The position numbers and the translations under genes were made by a program. The notes under the pieces were generated by a model, which saw nothing but the letters and a program-made list of their open reading frames with translations, was not told the DNA's origin and made no database searches. Positions 7,302 through 17,915 of a stretch of DNA of 64,000 nucleotides are shown here, piece by piece; within the stretch, counting starts at the first letter, position 1; each line of letters begins with the position of its first letter. Origin of the DNA: Paenibacillus koleovorans NBRC 103111 (GTDB lineage Bacteria > Bacillota > Bacilli > Paenibacillales > NBRC-103111); contig NZ_BIMA01000016.1 of assembly GCF_004000845.1 (NCBI RefSeq), forward strand, positions 1 through 64,000, in the 5' to 3' direction.

Positions 7302-8837
7302 TTGAAAACAAGCATGAAGCAACTGATGCTCGCCGCCATGGCGGGAACGCTTGCCATCACCGCAACCGCCTGCGGCGGCTCGAACTCCGGCTCCTCGACC
7401 GGCACATCTCCCGCCGCTTCCGCCAGCGCGGGGCCCAAGCCGGCATTGAAAGCTTTGCAAATTTGGCAAACCGCCGACTACAACAACTATCCCGTAGCCA
7501 AGCTGCTGGAGGAGAAAACGGGCTACAAGGTGCAGTACGACATGCTGCCGCAGGACAAACCGGAAGACAAGCTGAACTTGCTCATTTCCTCCGCCGAGCC
7601 TTACGATTCGATCACCACGCTCGGGAACAGCGACTTCAAGGCGCTTTATTCCGACTATGCGAAGCGCGGCGCGCTTGTAGATCTCGGGCCTTTGATCGAC
7701 AAATACGGTCCGAACATCAAGGCTATGATTTCGCCGGCGACGCTTGATGCGGTGAAGGTGGACGGCAAAATTTACGCCATTCCTACGAAATCGATAAGCT
7801 TCAGCGGCGTCAGCCTGATGATTCGCCAGGACTGGCTCGACAAGTTGGGGTTGAAGACGCCTACAACAACCGAAGAGCTGACCAATGTGCTGAAGCAGTT
7901 CAAGGAGAAGGATCCGGGCGGCAACGGCGACAAAAATATTCCTTTCGCGATCAACGGATCGGCCCCGATTGTGGACAATTTGATCGGCGCATTCGGCATG
8001 CCGAATTCGTGGAACGATGCAGGGGGCAAGCTGGTGCCGCGCGCGCTGGATGCCGGGTTTAAGGACTATTTGACTTACATGAACGACTTGTTCAAGCAAG
8101 GGTTGCTGGACAAAGAGTTTGCGGTCAACAAAGACGCGACGATGAAGGAGAAGTTCACGAGCGGCAAAGCCGGCGTCATCCCGCTTCACTGGGCGGATGT
8201 GCCGACGATTATGGATGCACTGGTCAAAAATGCGCCTTCGGCGAAAATCGTGTACGTCCCTACGCTTAAAGGGCCAGGCGGCAAACTGGGGTTGAGCGCA
8301 GCCGACGGTTTCGACCGACTGACATTCATTCCGAAAGCTTCCAAACATCCGGAAGAGGCGATTAAGTGGATGAATGCCAAGCTGGACAAGGATTTGTTCA
8401 AGCTGATGGCGATCGGCGAGGAGAACAAGCACTACACGTTCAAGGACGGAGCGTACACGCCGATTTTGCCGATTTTCAACGACGAGCGCAATTTCGCTAA
8501 CAACTTCTTGACCGGGGTGGACGAGAAGAACTATCCGACCTACTGGCAAGCCCGCGTCCGCAAGGATATGCGTCTGTACGACGCTTGGGCGAACCTGAAC
8601 GTTCAGCAGGCAGCTTCGACGCGCATCATCGATCCGCTCGGCTTGAGCCCGAACATGGCCGAATACTCCAAGAACAACGCTTCGCTCAACACACTGGTGA
8701 ACGACCAGGCGGTCAAGTACATCGTAGGCGCCGATCCGATCAGCGGGTTGGAGACGTTCCAGACGAAGTACAAATCGTCCGGCGGCGACGCCAGCGTCAA
8801 GGAAGTCAACGAATGGTACACGACGAAGAAGAAGTAA
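7302..8837 (+). CDS. Extracellular solute-binding lipoprotein of the sugar ABC transporter
   Basis: The product is a 511-residue secreted lipoprotein. The start chosen is TTG 7302, because GGGAGG (7289-7294) lies 7 bases upstream and the product then begins with a compact signal peptide: MKTSMKQ, a hydrophobic core, and Cys near residue 24. An upstream ATG at 7230 would add 24 residues that do not look like a signal. A Gly/Ser/Ala-rich tether (about 25-45) follows the Cys, then a type 1 periplasmic-binding fold similar to LplA/YtcQ proteins. It should deliver an oligosaccharide to the two upstream permeases, and may inform the YesM-type kinase. The ligand is unknown. A strong terminator follows directly. 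Confidence 0.9.
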   Translation: MKTSMKQLMLAAMAGTLAITATACGGSNSGSSTGTSPAASASAGPKPALKALQIWQTADYNNYPVAKLLEEKTGYKVQYDMLPQDKPEDKLNLLISSAEPYDSITTLGNSDFKALYSDYAKRGALVDLGPLIDKYGPNIKAMISPATLDAVKVDGKIYAIPTKSISFSGVSLMIRQDWLDKLGLKTPTTTEELTNVLKQFKEKDPGGNGDKNIPFAINGSAPIVDNLIGAFGMPNSWNDAGGKLVPRALDAGFKDYLTYMNDLFKQGLLDKEFAVNKDATMKEKFTSGKAGVIPLHWADVPTIMDALVKNAPSAKIVYVPTLKGPGGKLGLSAADGFDRLTFIPKASKHPEEAIKWMNAKLDKDLFKLMAIGEENKHYTFKDGAYTPILPIFNDERNFANNFLTGVDEKNYPTYWQARVRKDMRLYDAWANLNVQQAASTRIIDPLGLSPNMAEYSKNNASLNTLVNDQAVKYIVGADPISGLETFQTKYKSSGGDASVKEVNEWYTTKKK

Positions 8838-8851
8838 AGGCTTGTGTGGCC

Positions 8852-8888
8852 GCCGATTCCTGCCTGTGGGGCAGGGGTCGGCTTTTTG
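8852..8888. terminator. Strong terminator between convergent genes
   Basis: A 13-bp stem GCCGATTCCTGCC / GGCAGGGGTCGGC (two G-U pairs) with a 5-base loop is followed by CTTTTTG. It ends the transporter operon. comM converges from the other side with its stop at 8891, so the structure may serve both strands, although the A-run needed on the other side is weak. Confidence 0.85.
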
Positions 8889-8890
8889 TT

Positions 8891-10456
8891 TCACCCCCAC
8901 TTCCGATCCAGACTGCGATACTGGATCGCTTCCGCCGTATGCTCCTCGCCGATCGCTTCCACGTCGTCCAGATCGGCCAGCGTCCTCGCCATGCGCAGAA
9001 TGCGGTCGTGCGCACGCACGCTGAGACCAAGCGTGTCGATCGACTCGAGCAGCAGTTGCTCGGCTTCCGCCGGCAACCGGCAAGCTTCTCTCAGCAGACG
9101 ACCCGCGAGCTCGCCGTTGAAGCGGATGGCCGTCCCCCGGTAGCGGTAAGCTTGCCGCTCGAGGGCGACCTGCATCCGCTCGCGCATGTCGGCCGACGAC
9201 CAGCCGGCCATACCTTGCCCCTGGGCCAGGGCTAGTGATTTCAAGTCGGCGCGCGGCACTTCGATGTGCATGTCGATCCGGTCGAGCAGCGGTCCGGATA
9301 GACGGGAGCGGTAGCTCTGCACCTTCAGCGGCGAGCAAGTGCATGTCGAAGTGTCCGAGTCGCTGCCGAAGTAGCCGCACGGACACGGATTCATCGAGGC
9401 CGCGAGGATGAAATGCGCCGGAAACGTGAACACCGCCTTCGCGCGGCTGATTGTTACGTGGCGGTCCTCAAGCGGCTGACGCAGCGCCTCCAGCACATAA
9501 CGAGGAAACTCCGGCATCTCGTCGAGGAACAGGACGCCTTTGTGCGACAGGCTGATCTCGCCCGGCTTCGGGATGGATCCGGCTCCGACCAATCCGCCGA
9601 TCGAAATCGTATGATGCGGCGAGCGAAACGGTCGGGTCCGGATCAAACGGCTCCGATCCTTGTTCGCACCGGCAGCGCTGTATATTTTAGTCACCTCTAG
9701 CGCTTCCTGATCAGTCAACGCCGGCAGGATCGAAGGGAGCCGCCGAATCAGCATTGTCTTGCCGGAGCCGGGAGGCCCCACGAGCATAATGTTGTGCATG
9801 CCGCTGGCCGCCACCAAGAGCGCCCGTTTGGCGTAGTGCTGTCCCCAGACGTCGGCGAAATCTTCCGTAAACTTGGCAGCACCCGCCGCCGCGTCGAGCA
9901 CATTCATGCCGCCGCCTCGTCTTGAGCCATCGCCCACCGACGTTTGGCGAATATCCGTTATGCCTTTCAACTCGTCCAGATGAGCCAGCCCGATCACCTC
10001 AATCCCCTCGATCAATCTCGCCTCCGGCGCGTTGGCGGCCGGCAGCATCACATGCGTCAAGCCGTTCGCGCGCGCGGCATCGACCATCGACAGCACGCCG
10101 GGAATCGGCCGCAGGCTGCCGTCCAGCGCCAGCTCGCCGATGACGAGGCAGCGCTCCAGCCCTTCCAGCCGGTGCTGCCCGCTGGTCACGAGGATGCCGA
10201 CGGCTACGGCCAAGTCGAACGAAGCGCCTTCCTTGCGCATATCCGCCGGCGCCATATTTACCGTGATCCGCTCTAGCGGAAACCGGTAGCCGCAATTTTT
10301 CACCGCCGCCCGCACCCGTTCGCCCGCCTCGCGGATCGCCGAATCCGGGAGCCCAACGATCGCCATCATCGGCAAGCCGCTCATCAGATTGACTTCAACC
10401 TCGATCAGATACCCTTCTATTCCTTGCAAGCAAGCTCCGTTTACTTTTCCGTACAA
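8891..10456 (-). CDS. comM: ComM/YifB family AAA+ ATPase (Mg-chelatase-like)
   Basis: The 521-residue ATPase has an N-terminal Lon-like domain (MYGKV start, 'GLPDSAIREAGERVRAA', 'INMAPADMRKEG'-like region), a Walker A 'LVGPPGSGKTML', a Walker B 'GVLFLDEMPEF', a Cys cluster 'CPCGYFG' and a C-terminal helical domain. ComM is a hexameric helicase that drives branch migration during natural transformation; dprA lies 2.6 kb away on the other strand. Starts GTG 10468, TTG 10462 and TTG 10456 are all in frame. I favour TTG 10456 because family members start M-Y-x-K. GGAGAGAGG at 10476-10468 is the binding site, and it is buried in a predicted long helix. It is the only minus-strand gene in the window. 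Confidence 0.9.
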   Translation of the reverse strand: MYGKVNGACLQGIEGYLIEVEVNLMSGLPMMAIVGLPDSAIREAGERVRAAVKNCGYRFPLERITVNMAPADMRKEGASFDLAVAVGILVTSGQHRLEGLERCLVIGELALDGSLRPIPGVLSMVDAARANGLTHVMLPAANAPEARLIEGIEVIGLAHLDELKGITDIRQTSVGDGSRRGGGMNVLDAAAGAAKFTEDFADVWGQHYAKRALLVAASGMHNIMLVGPPGSGKTMLIRRLPSILPALTDQEALEVTKIYSAAGANKDRSRLIRTRPFRSPHHTISIGGLVGAGSIPKPGEISLSHKGVLFLDEMPEFPRYVLEALRQPLEDRHVTISRAKAVFTFPAHFILAASMNPCPCGYFGSDSDTSTCTCSPLKVQSYRSRLSGPLLDRIDMHIEVPRADLKSLALAQGQGMAGWSSADMRERMQVALERQAYRYRGTAIRFNGELAGRLLREACRLPAEAEQLLLESIDTLGLSVRAHDRILRMARTLADLDDVEAIGEEHTAEAIQYRSLDRKWG

Positions 10457-10462
10457 AACCAA

Positions 10463-10539
10463 AAGCACCTCTCTCCATATACGGGCCGGCGGCTGCTCTC
10501 AGCAACCCCTAGTCTCCGCGACTTCGGAAAAAGGTGCTT
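10463..10539 (-). ncRNA. Structured comM leader enclosing the ribosome binding site
   Basis: Read on the minus strand, AAGCACCTTTTTCC (10539-10526) pairs along its full 14 bases with GGAGAGAGGTGCTT (10476-10463), which contains the comM ribosome binding site. Two pairs are G-U in this orientation but become mismatches in the plus-strand RNA. Inside lie two further hairpins, AGTC-GCGGA-GACT and GGTTGCT-GAG-AGCAGCC. A cis-regulatory element is inferred. Confidence 0.5.
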
Positions 10540-10820
10540 CCTTACTTTCCTATCCCTCCCATTTCGTCATCCGCATGTGAAATTCCTGCTCCCCGCACTA
10601 AAATTTCTAGCGCACGGAAATACTGGTAGGAGCAAAAGGCCCTTGCAAAAAAATAATAAAAAAATTGAGGAAACTGTCGAAAAAAAGTGGTACAATGGGT
10701 AAGGTTTTTTGTGGAATGTCAGATTGTAACTTTCATGGACGGGTTTCCAAGCAGCAGTCCGGCTCGCCGGGGTTCTGTTTAGCAAGATTAGAGAACCAAA
10801 TTCGATAGGAGGATTCGAGA
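10469..10820. other. Divergent intergenic region between comM and sucC
   Basis: This 352-bp gap separates the divergent comM and sucC. Its comM-proximal part holds the structured leader. Beyond it, on the minus strand, GCTCC/GGAGC and GCGCTA/TAGTGC arms (about 10584-10634) form a second potential hairpin. An A-rich stretch 10646-10687 precedes TACAAT at 10690-10695, a candidate sucC -10; TTGAGG at 10665 is 19 bp upstream, too far to be convincing. About 125 bp then remain before sucC, with no clear motif apart from its ribosome binding site TAGGAGG. No gene is seen in the gap. Confidence 0.4.
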
Positions 10821-11981
<1,161 letters not shown>

Positions 11982-12003
11982 TTTTGAGAGGAGATGAACT
12001 CGA

Positions 12004-12936
12004 ATGAGCATTTTGGTCAATAAAAATACAAAAGTCATTACGCAAGGCATTACCGGTTCCGTCGGGATGTTCCATACGAAAGGCGGACTTGACTACGGCA
12101 CGCAAATGGTCGGCGGCGTTACGCCGGGCAAGGGCGGCACGAAAGTGGACATTACGCTGGAGAACGGCACGACTGTGCAACTGCCGGTCTTCAATACGGT
12201 TGCAGAAGCCAAAGCGGCTACCGGCGCTACAGCGTCCGTTATTTACGTTCCTCCTGCCTTCGCGGCGGATGCGATCATGGAAGCGGTAGATGCCGACTTG
12301 GATCTGGCGATCTGCATCACGGAAGGCATTCCGGTTCTGGATATGGTGAGCGTGAGCAAGTACATGGAAGGCAAAAGAACCCGTCTGATCGGTCCTAACT
12401 GCCCGGGCGTCATTACTCCGGATGAGTGCAAGATCGGCATCATGCCGGGCTACATTCACTTGAAGGGCCATGTAGGCGTCGTATCCCGCAGCGGTACGCT
12501 CACGTACGAGGCGGTTCATCAGTTGACTACGCGCGGCATCGGCCAATCGTCAGCAGTCGGTATCGGCGGCGACCCGGTCAAGGGCTCCGAGTTCATCGAC
12601 ATCCTCAAGCTGTTCAACGAAGATCCGGACACGTATGCGGTCATCATGATCGGCGAAATCGGCGGTACGGCGGAAGAAGAAGCGGCTGAATGGGTAAAGG
12701 CGAACATGACGAAGCCGGTCGTAGGCTTCATCGGCGGCCAAACGGCGCCTCCAGGGAAGCGGATGGGCCATGCAGGCGCCATTATTTCCGGCGGCAAAGG
12801 CACGGCAGCGGAGAAAGTGTCGACGATGGAGGCTTGCGGCATCAAGGTCGCTCCAACTCCTTCGGAGATGGGCTCCACGCTTGTCGGCGTGCTTGAAGAA
12901 AAAGGCTTGCTCGAGAAATGCATCGTAAAAAAATAA
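12004..12936 (+). CDS. sucD: Succinyl-CoA synthetase alpha subunit
   Basis: The 310-residue alpha subunit binds CoA through its N-terminal Rossmann domain ('[15 protein letters not shown]' at 11-25) and carries the phosphohistidine loop. H256 in 'GHAGAI' is the residue transiently phosphorylated during catalysis. It also has the 'GPNCPG' turn at 130-135. Length and motifs are normal for bacteria. It is preceded by GAGAGGAG and followed by a strong terminator, so sucCD forms a closed operon. Confidence 0.98.
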   Translation: MSILVNKNTKVITQGITGSVGMFHTKGGLDYGTQMVGGVTPGKGGTKVDITLENGTTVQLPVFNTVAEAKAATGATASVIYVPPAFAADAIMEAVDADLDLAICITEGIPVLDMVSVSKYMEGKRTRLIGPNCPGVITPDECKIGIMPGYIHLKGHVGVVSRSGTLTYEAVHQLTTRGIGQSSAVGIGGDPVKGSEFIDILKLFNEDPDTYAVIMIGEIGGTAEEEAAEWVKANMTKPVVGFIGGQTAPPGKRMGHAGAIISGGKGTAAEKVSTMEACGIKVAPTPSEMGSTLVGVLEEKGLLEKCIVKK

Positions 12937-12955
12937 GCTTCATTCGTTGAAGGTA

Positions 12956-13001
12956 AGCAACCTTCCAATCCCTGAACCGGGGTCGGAAGGTTGCTTTTTT
13001 T
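12956..13001 (+). terminator. Terminator of sucCD
   Basis: A perfect 11-bp stem AGCAACCTTCC / GGAAGGTTGCT with an 18-base loop is followed by a run of seven T. This is a classic intrinsic terminator 20 bases after the sucD stop. Confidence 0.93.
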
Positions 13002-13039
13002 CGTTAGATTTGATCCTATTTCAAGGAGGCTTTATACTA

Positions 13040-14146
13040 TTGGATAAACGTACCGTCTTATTCGCTCTGCATGAGTTGCCCGGCATCGGCTGGCAGACCA
13101 TCCTGAAGCTGATCGACGGCTTCGACGATCTGAGCGGGCTGCCGCTGCAGAGCGTGGATCGTCTGAGCCGGCTCGACATTCCCGCCAAGAAAGCGGAGCA
13201 GCTGTTAACCGCGCTTCAAGGCTCTTTCGTATCCGATCGCTTCTTGGCTTACGAGGCAAGAGGCATTCATGTCGTCACATGGTATGACGAGGCATATCCA
13301 GTCTGGCTGAGACATACTTCGCAGCCTCCATGGGTGCTGTACGCGTCCGGCGACTTGTCGCTGCTCCGACGCGTGAGCGTCGCCGTCGTGGGGACGCGGA
13401 CGCCGACCGCTTACGGCAAGCGCGTCGCGCACGAGCTGTCGCGCGACCTTGCGGACGCCGGCGTGACGGTCGTCAGCGGCCTGGCGCGCGGCATCGACAG
13501 CGAGGCGCATCGCGGCGCGCTCCAGAGCGCGGGCGGCGGTTCGACGATCGGCGTGCTCGGCTGCGCGCTCGATACGGTGTATCCGCCGGAGAACCGCGAG
13601 CTGTACGCGAGAATCGGCAAAGCCGGGCTGCTGCTGTCGGAGTTCCCGCTCGGCACGCCGGTCCATCCGGGTTTGTTCCCGCTGCGCAACCGGATTATCG
13701 CGGGCCTGACTCGCGGCACGCTCGTCGTAGAAGCGGCCGAACGGAGCGGCTCGCTGATCACATCCGATTTGGCACTTGGCGAGTCCCGTGACGTGTTCGC
13801 GATCCCTGGTCCGATTACGTCGCCCAAGAGTGCCGGTACCCACAAGCTTCTCAAGGAAGGGGCCAAGACGGTCACATGCGCGGAAGATATTTTGGAAGAG
13901 TACGACATGTGGCTGAAGCCTCCATCCGCACAACGACAAATGAACGCGCAACCCCGATCCGCGCCGGTCAAGCTGTCTCCGGAAGAGGCGGATTTGCTCA
14001 GCCGAATTAGCTGGGAGCCAGCCTCGGTCGACAAGCTGTTCGAGCTGTCGGGATTTGCGTTTGGACAAATGCACGCAGTTCTGTTATCTTTACTAATGAA
14101 AAAACAGATTCAGCAACTACCCGGGTCCACCTATGTTCGAATCTAA
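13040..14146 (+). CDS. dprA: DNA processing protein DprA (Smf)
   Basis: The 368-residue protein protects incoming single-stranded DNA during transformation and loads RecA on it. It has a short N-terminal helical (SAM-like) domain with 'LHELPGIGWQTILKL', a Rossmann-like DprA core with 'VVGTRTPTAYG', 'VSGLARGIDSEAHRGAL' and 'GSLITSDLALGESRDVFA', and a C-terminal winged-helix-like tail. The start is TTG 13040 with AAGGAGG 10 bases upstream; an earlier in-frame start at 12947 would run through the sucD terminator. Together with comM this places two transformation genes in the neighbourhood, although other competence genes are not in view. Confidence 0.95.
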   Translation: MDKRTVLFALHELPGIGWQTILKLIDGFDDLSGLPLQSVDRLSRLDIPAKKAEQLLTALQGSFVSDRFLAYEARGIHVVTWYDEAYPVWLRHTSQPPWVLYASGDLSLLRRVSVAVVGTRTPTAYGKRVAHELSRDLADAGVTVVSGLARGIDSEAHRGALQSAGGGSTIGVLGCALDTVYPPENRELYARIGKAGLLLSEFPLGTPVHPGLFPLRNRIIAGLTRGTLVVEAAERSGSLITSDLALGESRDVFAIPGPITSPKSAGTHKLLKEGAKTVTCAEDILEEYDMWLKPPSAQRQMNAQPRSAPVKLSPEEADLLSRISWEPASVDKLFELSGFAFGQMHAVLLSLLMKKQIQQLPGSTYVRI

Positions 14147-14199
14147 GGGAGTTACCCTCCTGATGAACGGTAGGACCATGAAGGGGGAGGGACGAACCT

Positions 14200-16305
14200 A
14201 TGGCAGATTCGTTGGTTATTGTAGAATCACCCGCAAAAGCGAAAACGATCGGCAAATATTTGGGAAGCAAATATATCGTAAAGGCATCGATGGGTCATAT
14301 CCGCGACCTTCCTAAAAGTCAGATCGGTGTTGAAGTGGACAACAGTTTCGAGCCGAAATATATTACGATCCGAGGCAAAGGGGCCGTACTGAAGGAACTG
14401 AAGGATGCGAGCAAAAAAGTGAAGCGCATCTATCTGGCGGCTGACCCGGATCGCGAAGGCGAAGCGATTGCCTGGCATTTGGCGCATTACTTGGAGGTCA
14501 AGGAATCCGACGCCTGCCGGGTCGTATTCAACGAGATTACGAAGCAAGCGGTGAAGGACGCCTTCAAGACGCCCCGGCCGATCGACATGGATCTGGTCAA
14601 CGCGCAGCAGGCTCGACGCATCCTGGACCGGCTCGTTGGCTACAAGATTAGCCCTTTGCTCTGGAAGAAGGTGAAGAAGGGGTTGTCGGCAGGCCGCGTG
14701 CAATCCGTTGCGGTTAAGCTGATCCTGGATCGCGAGAATGAGATTGAGGAATTCGTGCCGGAGGAGTACTGGTCGATTACCGCCAAGCTCGGCATCAAGA
14801 ACGCGGAGTTCGATGCCAAGTTTTACGGCATGAACGGCGAGAAGAAAGAGCTGACGAACGAAGCGGAAGTGCAGCAAGTGCTCCAGGCGATCGAGAAGAA
14901 GAAGTTCGTCGTGACGGATGTGAAGGAGAAGGAAAGATTGCGCAACCCTTCGCCGCCGTTCATTACGAGCTCGCTCCAGCAGGAAGCGGCCCGCAAGCTG
15001 AATTTCCGCGCGGCCAAGACGATGCAGATCGCCCAGCAGCTGTATGAGGGCGTCGAGCTGGGCAAGGAAGGCACCGTCGGTCTGATCACCTATATGCGTA
15101 CGGACTCGACGCGGATTTCTCAGGTCGCGCAAGAAGAAGCGAAGGAATACATCGTCTCGACATACGGGGAGCCGTATTATCCGGAAACCCCCCGCGTGTA
15201 TTTGAAAAAAGGGGCAAACGCCCAGGATGCGCACGAAGCGATTCGGCCGACCTCCGTCACGAGTACGCCTGACGAAATGAAAGGCTATCTGAGCCGTGAT
15301 CAGCATCGTTTGTACAAACTCGTTTGGGAGCGATTTCTTGCGAGCCAGATGGCGTCCGCCGTACTCGACACGATGACCGTGGACATAGCCGTCGGGGATG
15401 TGCAGTTCCGCGCGGTTGGCTCGAAGGTCAAATTCGCCGGTTTCATGAAGGTGTATGTCGAAGGAACGGACGATGCGGTTGTCGAGGATGAGAAGATGCT
15501 GCCGCCGTTGAAGGCCGACGACAAGCTCGACAACAAAGCAATCGAGCCGAAGCAGCACTTCACCCAGCCTCCTCCACGATATACGGAAGCCAGACTCGTA
15601 CGGGCTTTGGAGGAAATGGGCATCGGCCGACCTAGTACGTATGCTCCTACGCTCGAGACGATTCAGAAGCGCGGTTACGTCGCGATGGAAGAGAAGAAGT
15701 TCATTCCTACCGAGCTGGGCGGGCTCGTTATTCAATTGATGGTAGAGTTTTTCCCTGAGATCCTGAACGTTGAATTCACGGCACACATGGAAGAAGAGCT
15801 CGACCATGTCGAAGAAGGTAAAGTGGATTGGGTCAAGGTGCTCGACGAGTTCTATGGGACGTTCCAGAAGCGGCTTGAATTCGCTGAAGAGGAAATGAAG
15901 GAAGTAGAGATTCAAGATGAAATCACCGACATCCCTTGCGACAAATGCGGACGAATGATGGCGATCAAGATGGGGCGGTTCGGGAAGTTCCTGGCCTGTA
16001 CCGGATTCCCGGAATGCCGCAACGCTAAGCCGATTGTCAAGGACATCGGTGTCACTTGCCCGAAGTGCAAGGAAGGCAAAGTGATCGAGCGCCGGAGCAA
16101 AAAAGGCCGCGTTTTCTACGGCTGCGATCAGTATCCCGGCTGCGATTTCGTCTCCTGGGATAAGCCGGTTGACAAACCATGTCCGGAATGCGGCGGCATG
16201 ATGATCGAGAAAACGAACAAATCGGGGTCGAACTACATCTGTACGGTCTGCAACCACAAGGAAGAGATGGTGCAGGAGGAAGAAGACGGAGATATCGATT
16301 ATTGA
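14200..16305 (+). CDS. topA: DNA topoisomerase I
   Basis: This 701-residue type IA topoisomerase relaxes negative supercoils. It has a Toprim domain at the N-terminus ('[17 protein letters not shown]', '[15 protein letters not shown]') and catalytic Y298 in '[12 protein letters not shown]'. The '[13 protein letters not shown]' core motif is present. The last 110 residues hold three tetra-cysteine zinc ribbons beginning [16 protein letters not shown] and CPECGGMM. Length equals that of Bacillus TopA. ATG 14200 has GGGGGAGGG upstream. It sits between dprA and trmFO, as in B. subtilis. Confidence 0.98.
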   Translation: MADSLVIVESPAKAKTIGKYLGSKYIVKASMGHIRDLPKSQIGVEVDNSFEPKYITIRGKGAVLKELKDASKKVKRIYLAADPDREGEAIAWHLAHYLEVKESDACRVVFNEITKQAVKDAFKTPRPIDMDLVNAQQARRILDRLVGYKISPLLWKKVKKGLSAGRVQSVAVKLILDRENEIEEFVPEEYWSITAKLGIKNAEFDAKFYGMNGEKKELTNEAEVQQVLQAIEKKKFVVTDVKEKERLRNPSPPFITSSLQQEAARKLNFRAAKTMQIAQQLYEGVELGKEGTVGLITYMRTDSTRISQVAQEEAKEYIVSTYGEPYYPETPRVYLKKGANAQDAHEAIRPTSVTSTPDEMKGYLSRDQHRLYKLVWERFLASQMASAVLDTMTVDIAVGDVQFRAVGSKVKFAGFMKVYVEGTDDAVVEDEKMLPPLKADDKLDNKAIEPKQHFTQPPPRYTEARLVRALEEMGIGRPSTYAPTLETIQKRGYVAMEEKKFIPTELGGLVIQLMVEFFPEILNVEFTAHMEEELDHVEEGKVDWVKVLDEFYGTFQKRLEFAEEEMKEVEIQDEITDIPCDKCGRMMAIKMGRFGKFLACTGFPECRNAKPIVKDIGVTCPKCKEGKVIERRSKKGRVFYGCDQYPGCDFVSWDKPVDKPCPECGGMMIEKTNKSGSNYICTVCNHKEEMVQEEEDGDIDY

Positions 16306-16317
16306 GCTGCCACAACG

Positions 16318-16375
16318 AACGCCTTTTGAGAACCGGCGCTTGCCCTTCGGGGGAGGCGGGTTCTCCAAGGGCGTT
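16318..16375 (+). terminator. Long hairpin after topA, candidate terminator or processing site
   Basis: AACGCCTTTTGAGAACC (16318-16334) pairs with GGTTCTCCAAGGGCGTT (16359-16375) with one G-U and one mismatch, and CCC-TTCG-GGG closes the tip. The tail GTTGTTTCC is only moderately T-rich, so full termination is uncertain; partial attenuation of trmFO is possible. Confidence 0.55.
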
Positions 16376-16453
16376 GTTTCCTGCTATGGCGGCTGGCGAT
16401 GCTGCATGGAAAGCGATAGTTGCTGGAGAACCGATAGATGGGAGCGTGCGGGA

Positions 16454-17770
16454 GTGAGTGAGACGAAACGAGTAACGGTGATCGGAGCCGGTCTTGCCGG
16501 CAGCGAAGCCGCTTGGCAAATCGCCAAACAGGGCGTTCCGGTGACGCTGTATGAGATGAGGCCGGTGCGCAAGACGCCGGCGCATATAACGGACAAGTTC
16601 GCCGAGCTGGTGTGCAGCAACTCGCTGCGCGCGAACGGGCTGACGAACGCCGTCGGCGTGCTGAAGGAAGAGATGCGCCGCATGGATTCGCTCGTGCTGG
16701 CGGCGGCGGACAAACACGCCGTGCCGGCGGGCGGCGCGCTAGCAGTCGACCGCGACGGCTTCTCCGGCGAGATTACGTCTACCCTACGCGAGCATCCGCT
16801 GATCGAGGTGCTCACGGAGGAGTTGCGGGAGCTGCCGGATGGAATTACAGTCGTTGCAACAGGCCCGCTTACGTCTCCGGAGCTGTCGGAGCGGTTGAAA
16901 GCGCTGTTCGGCGAAGAATACTTGTATTTCTATGACGCTGCGGCGCCGATCGTAGAGAAGGACTCCATCGACATGAGCAAAGTGTACTTGGCGTCCCGCT
17001 ATGACAAAGGGGAAGCGGCGTACCTGAATTGCCCGATGACGGAAGAAGAATTCGACCGATTCCACGATGCGTTGATCACTGCCGAGACGGCACCGATGAA
17101 AGAGTTCGAGAAAGAAATTTACTTCGAGGGCTGCATGCCGATCGAGGTGATGTCCAAAAGGGGCAAGCAGACGGCGCTATTCGGGCCGATGAAGCCGGTC
17201 GGGCTGATGAACCCGCACACGGGCAAGCTCCCTTATGCGGTCGTTCAGCTCCGCCAGGACAATGCAGCCGGAACGCTGTTCAATCTGGTCGGCTTCCAGA
17301 CGCATTTGAAGTGGGGCGAGCAGAAACGGGTATTCTCGTTGATCCCCGGGCTCGAGAACGCAGAGTTTGTCCGTTACGGGGTCATGCACCGGAATACGTT
17401 CATCAATTCCCCGAAGCTGCTGCGGCCGACGTACCAATTTCGCGACCGGGACGATTTATTCTTTGCCGGACAGATGACGGGAGTCGAAGGGTACGTGGAA
17501 TCGGCCGCCTCCGGCCTGATCGCCGGTATGAATGCAGGGCGTATGGCGCGCGGATTGGCATGCGTCACGCTGCCGCCGGAGACGGCACTAGGCAGCATGG
17601 CTCACTACATCACCTCCGCCGATCCGGCGCATTTCCAACCGATGAATGCCAACTTCGGTTTATTGCCGCCGGTAGAAGAACGCATTCGGAACAAAAAGCT
17701 GAAAAATGAAAAGCTTGCTGAGCGGGCTTTAGAAACAATTCAGAATTTTTCATCAACTTTACACAATTAG
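16454..17770 (+). CDS. trmFO: Methylenetetrahydrofolate-tRNA (uracil-5-)-methyltransferase TrmFO
   Basis: This 438-residue flavoenzyme makes 5-methyluridine at position 54 of tRNA using methylene-THF and FADH2. The FAD-binding motif 'GAGLAGSEA' is at residues 11-19. The nucleophile-region Cys is C54 in '[10 protein letters not shown]', and the second family Cys is in '[10 protein letters not shown]'. The start is GTG 16454 (product M-S-E-T-K-R), with GGGAG 9 bases upstream. Upstream in-frame codons from 16340 fall within the topA hairpin and are not family-like. It follows topA as in Bacillus (formerly gid). Confidence 0.96.
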   Translation: MSETKRVTVIGAGLAGSEAAWQIAKQGVPVTLYEMRPVRKTPAHITDKFAELVCSNSLRANGLTNAVGVLKEEMRRMDSLVLAAADKHAVPAGGALAVDRDGFSGEITSTLREHPLIEVLTEELRELPDGITVVATGPLTSPELSERLKALFGEEYLYFYDAAAPIVEKDSIDMSKVYLASRYDKGEAAYLNCPMTEEEFDRFHDALITAETAPMKEFEKEIYFEGCMPIEVMSKRGKQTALFGPMKPVGLMNPHTGKLPYAVVQLRQDNAAGTLFNLVGFQTHLKWGEQKRVFSLIPGLENAEFVRYGVMHRNTFINSPKLLRPTYQFRDRDDLFFAGQMTGVEGYVESAASGLIAGMNAGRMARGLACVTLPPETALGSMAHYITSADPAHFQPMNANFGLLPPVEERIRNKKLKNEKLAERALETIQNFSSTLHN

Positions 17771-17771
17771 C

Positions 17772-17801
17772 TTGTGTCTGTCTTGTCCCATGTGGTACGA
17801 T
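17772..17801 (+). promoter_or_regulatory. Candidate sigma-A promoter for hslVU-codY
   Basis: TTGTGT (17772-17777) and TACGAT (17796-17801) are 18 bp apart and begin two bases after the trmFO stop. They would give hslV a ~130-base leader. Moderate match to consensus; no experimental support. Confidence 0.45.
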
Positions 17802-17874
17802 TGGGAAGGCAAAGTTTCGGTCGCACCTGATTCTTATCCTATTTGTGCATGTCCCAACATTCGCGCTCCATTCG

Positions 17875-17915
17875 AGAAACAGCAGCCCGTATCGCTTGCG
17901 ACTGGCGCTGTTTCT
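17875..17915 (+). other. Leader hairpin in front of hslV
   Basis: AGAAACAGCAGCC (17875-17887) pairs with GGCGCTGTTTCT (17904-17915) as a 12-bp stem with one bulged base. The hslV ribosome binding site (AAAGGAGG) starts about ten bases later. No T-run follows, so it is not a terminator; it may stabilise or modulate the hslVU-codY message. Confidence 0.5.

Noticed and set aside
10463-10539. TPP riboswitch in front of comM
   Set aside because: ACTAGGGG and CTGAGAG on the comM strand recall the thi-box, but the second half (CTGATC...GCGTAGGGA) is absent and comM is not a thiamine gene.
10665-10695. TTGAGG/TACAAT as the sucC promoter
   Set aside because: The 19-bp spacing is outside the usual range and the -35 match is poor; only the TACAAT is mentioned, as a candidate.
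12947-13039. N-terminal extension of DprA
   Set aside because: The added codons coincide with the sucCD terminator, and the extra residues do not resemble DprA; TTG 13040 has a proper ribosome binding site.
14227-16368. 713-codon open frame on the minus strand opposite topA
   Set aside because: It is a mirror of the topA codon pattern in GC-rich DNA, with His/Leu/Arg-rich composition and no recognisable domain. Similar long shadows lie opposite comM (7284-9386), the response regulator (1886-3328) and cheA (44640-46250).
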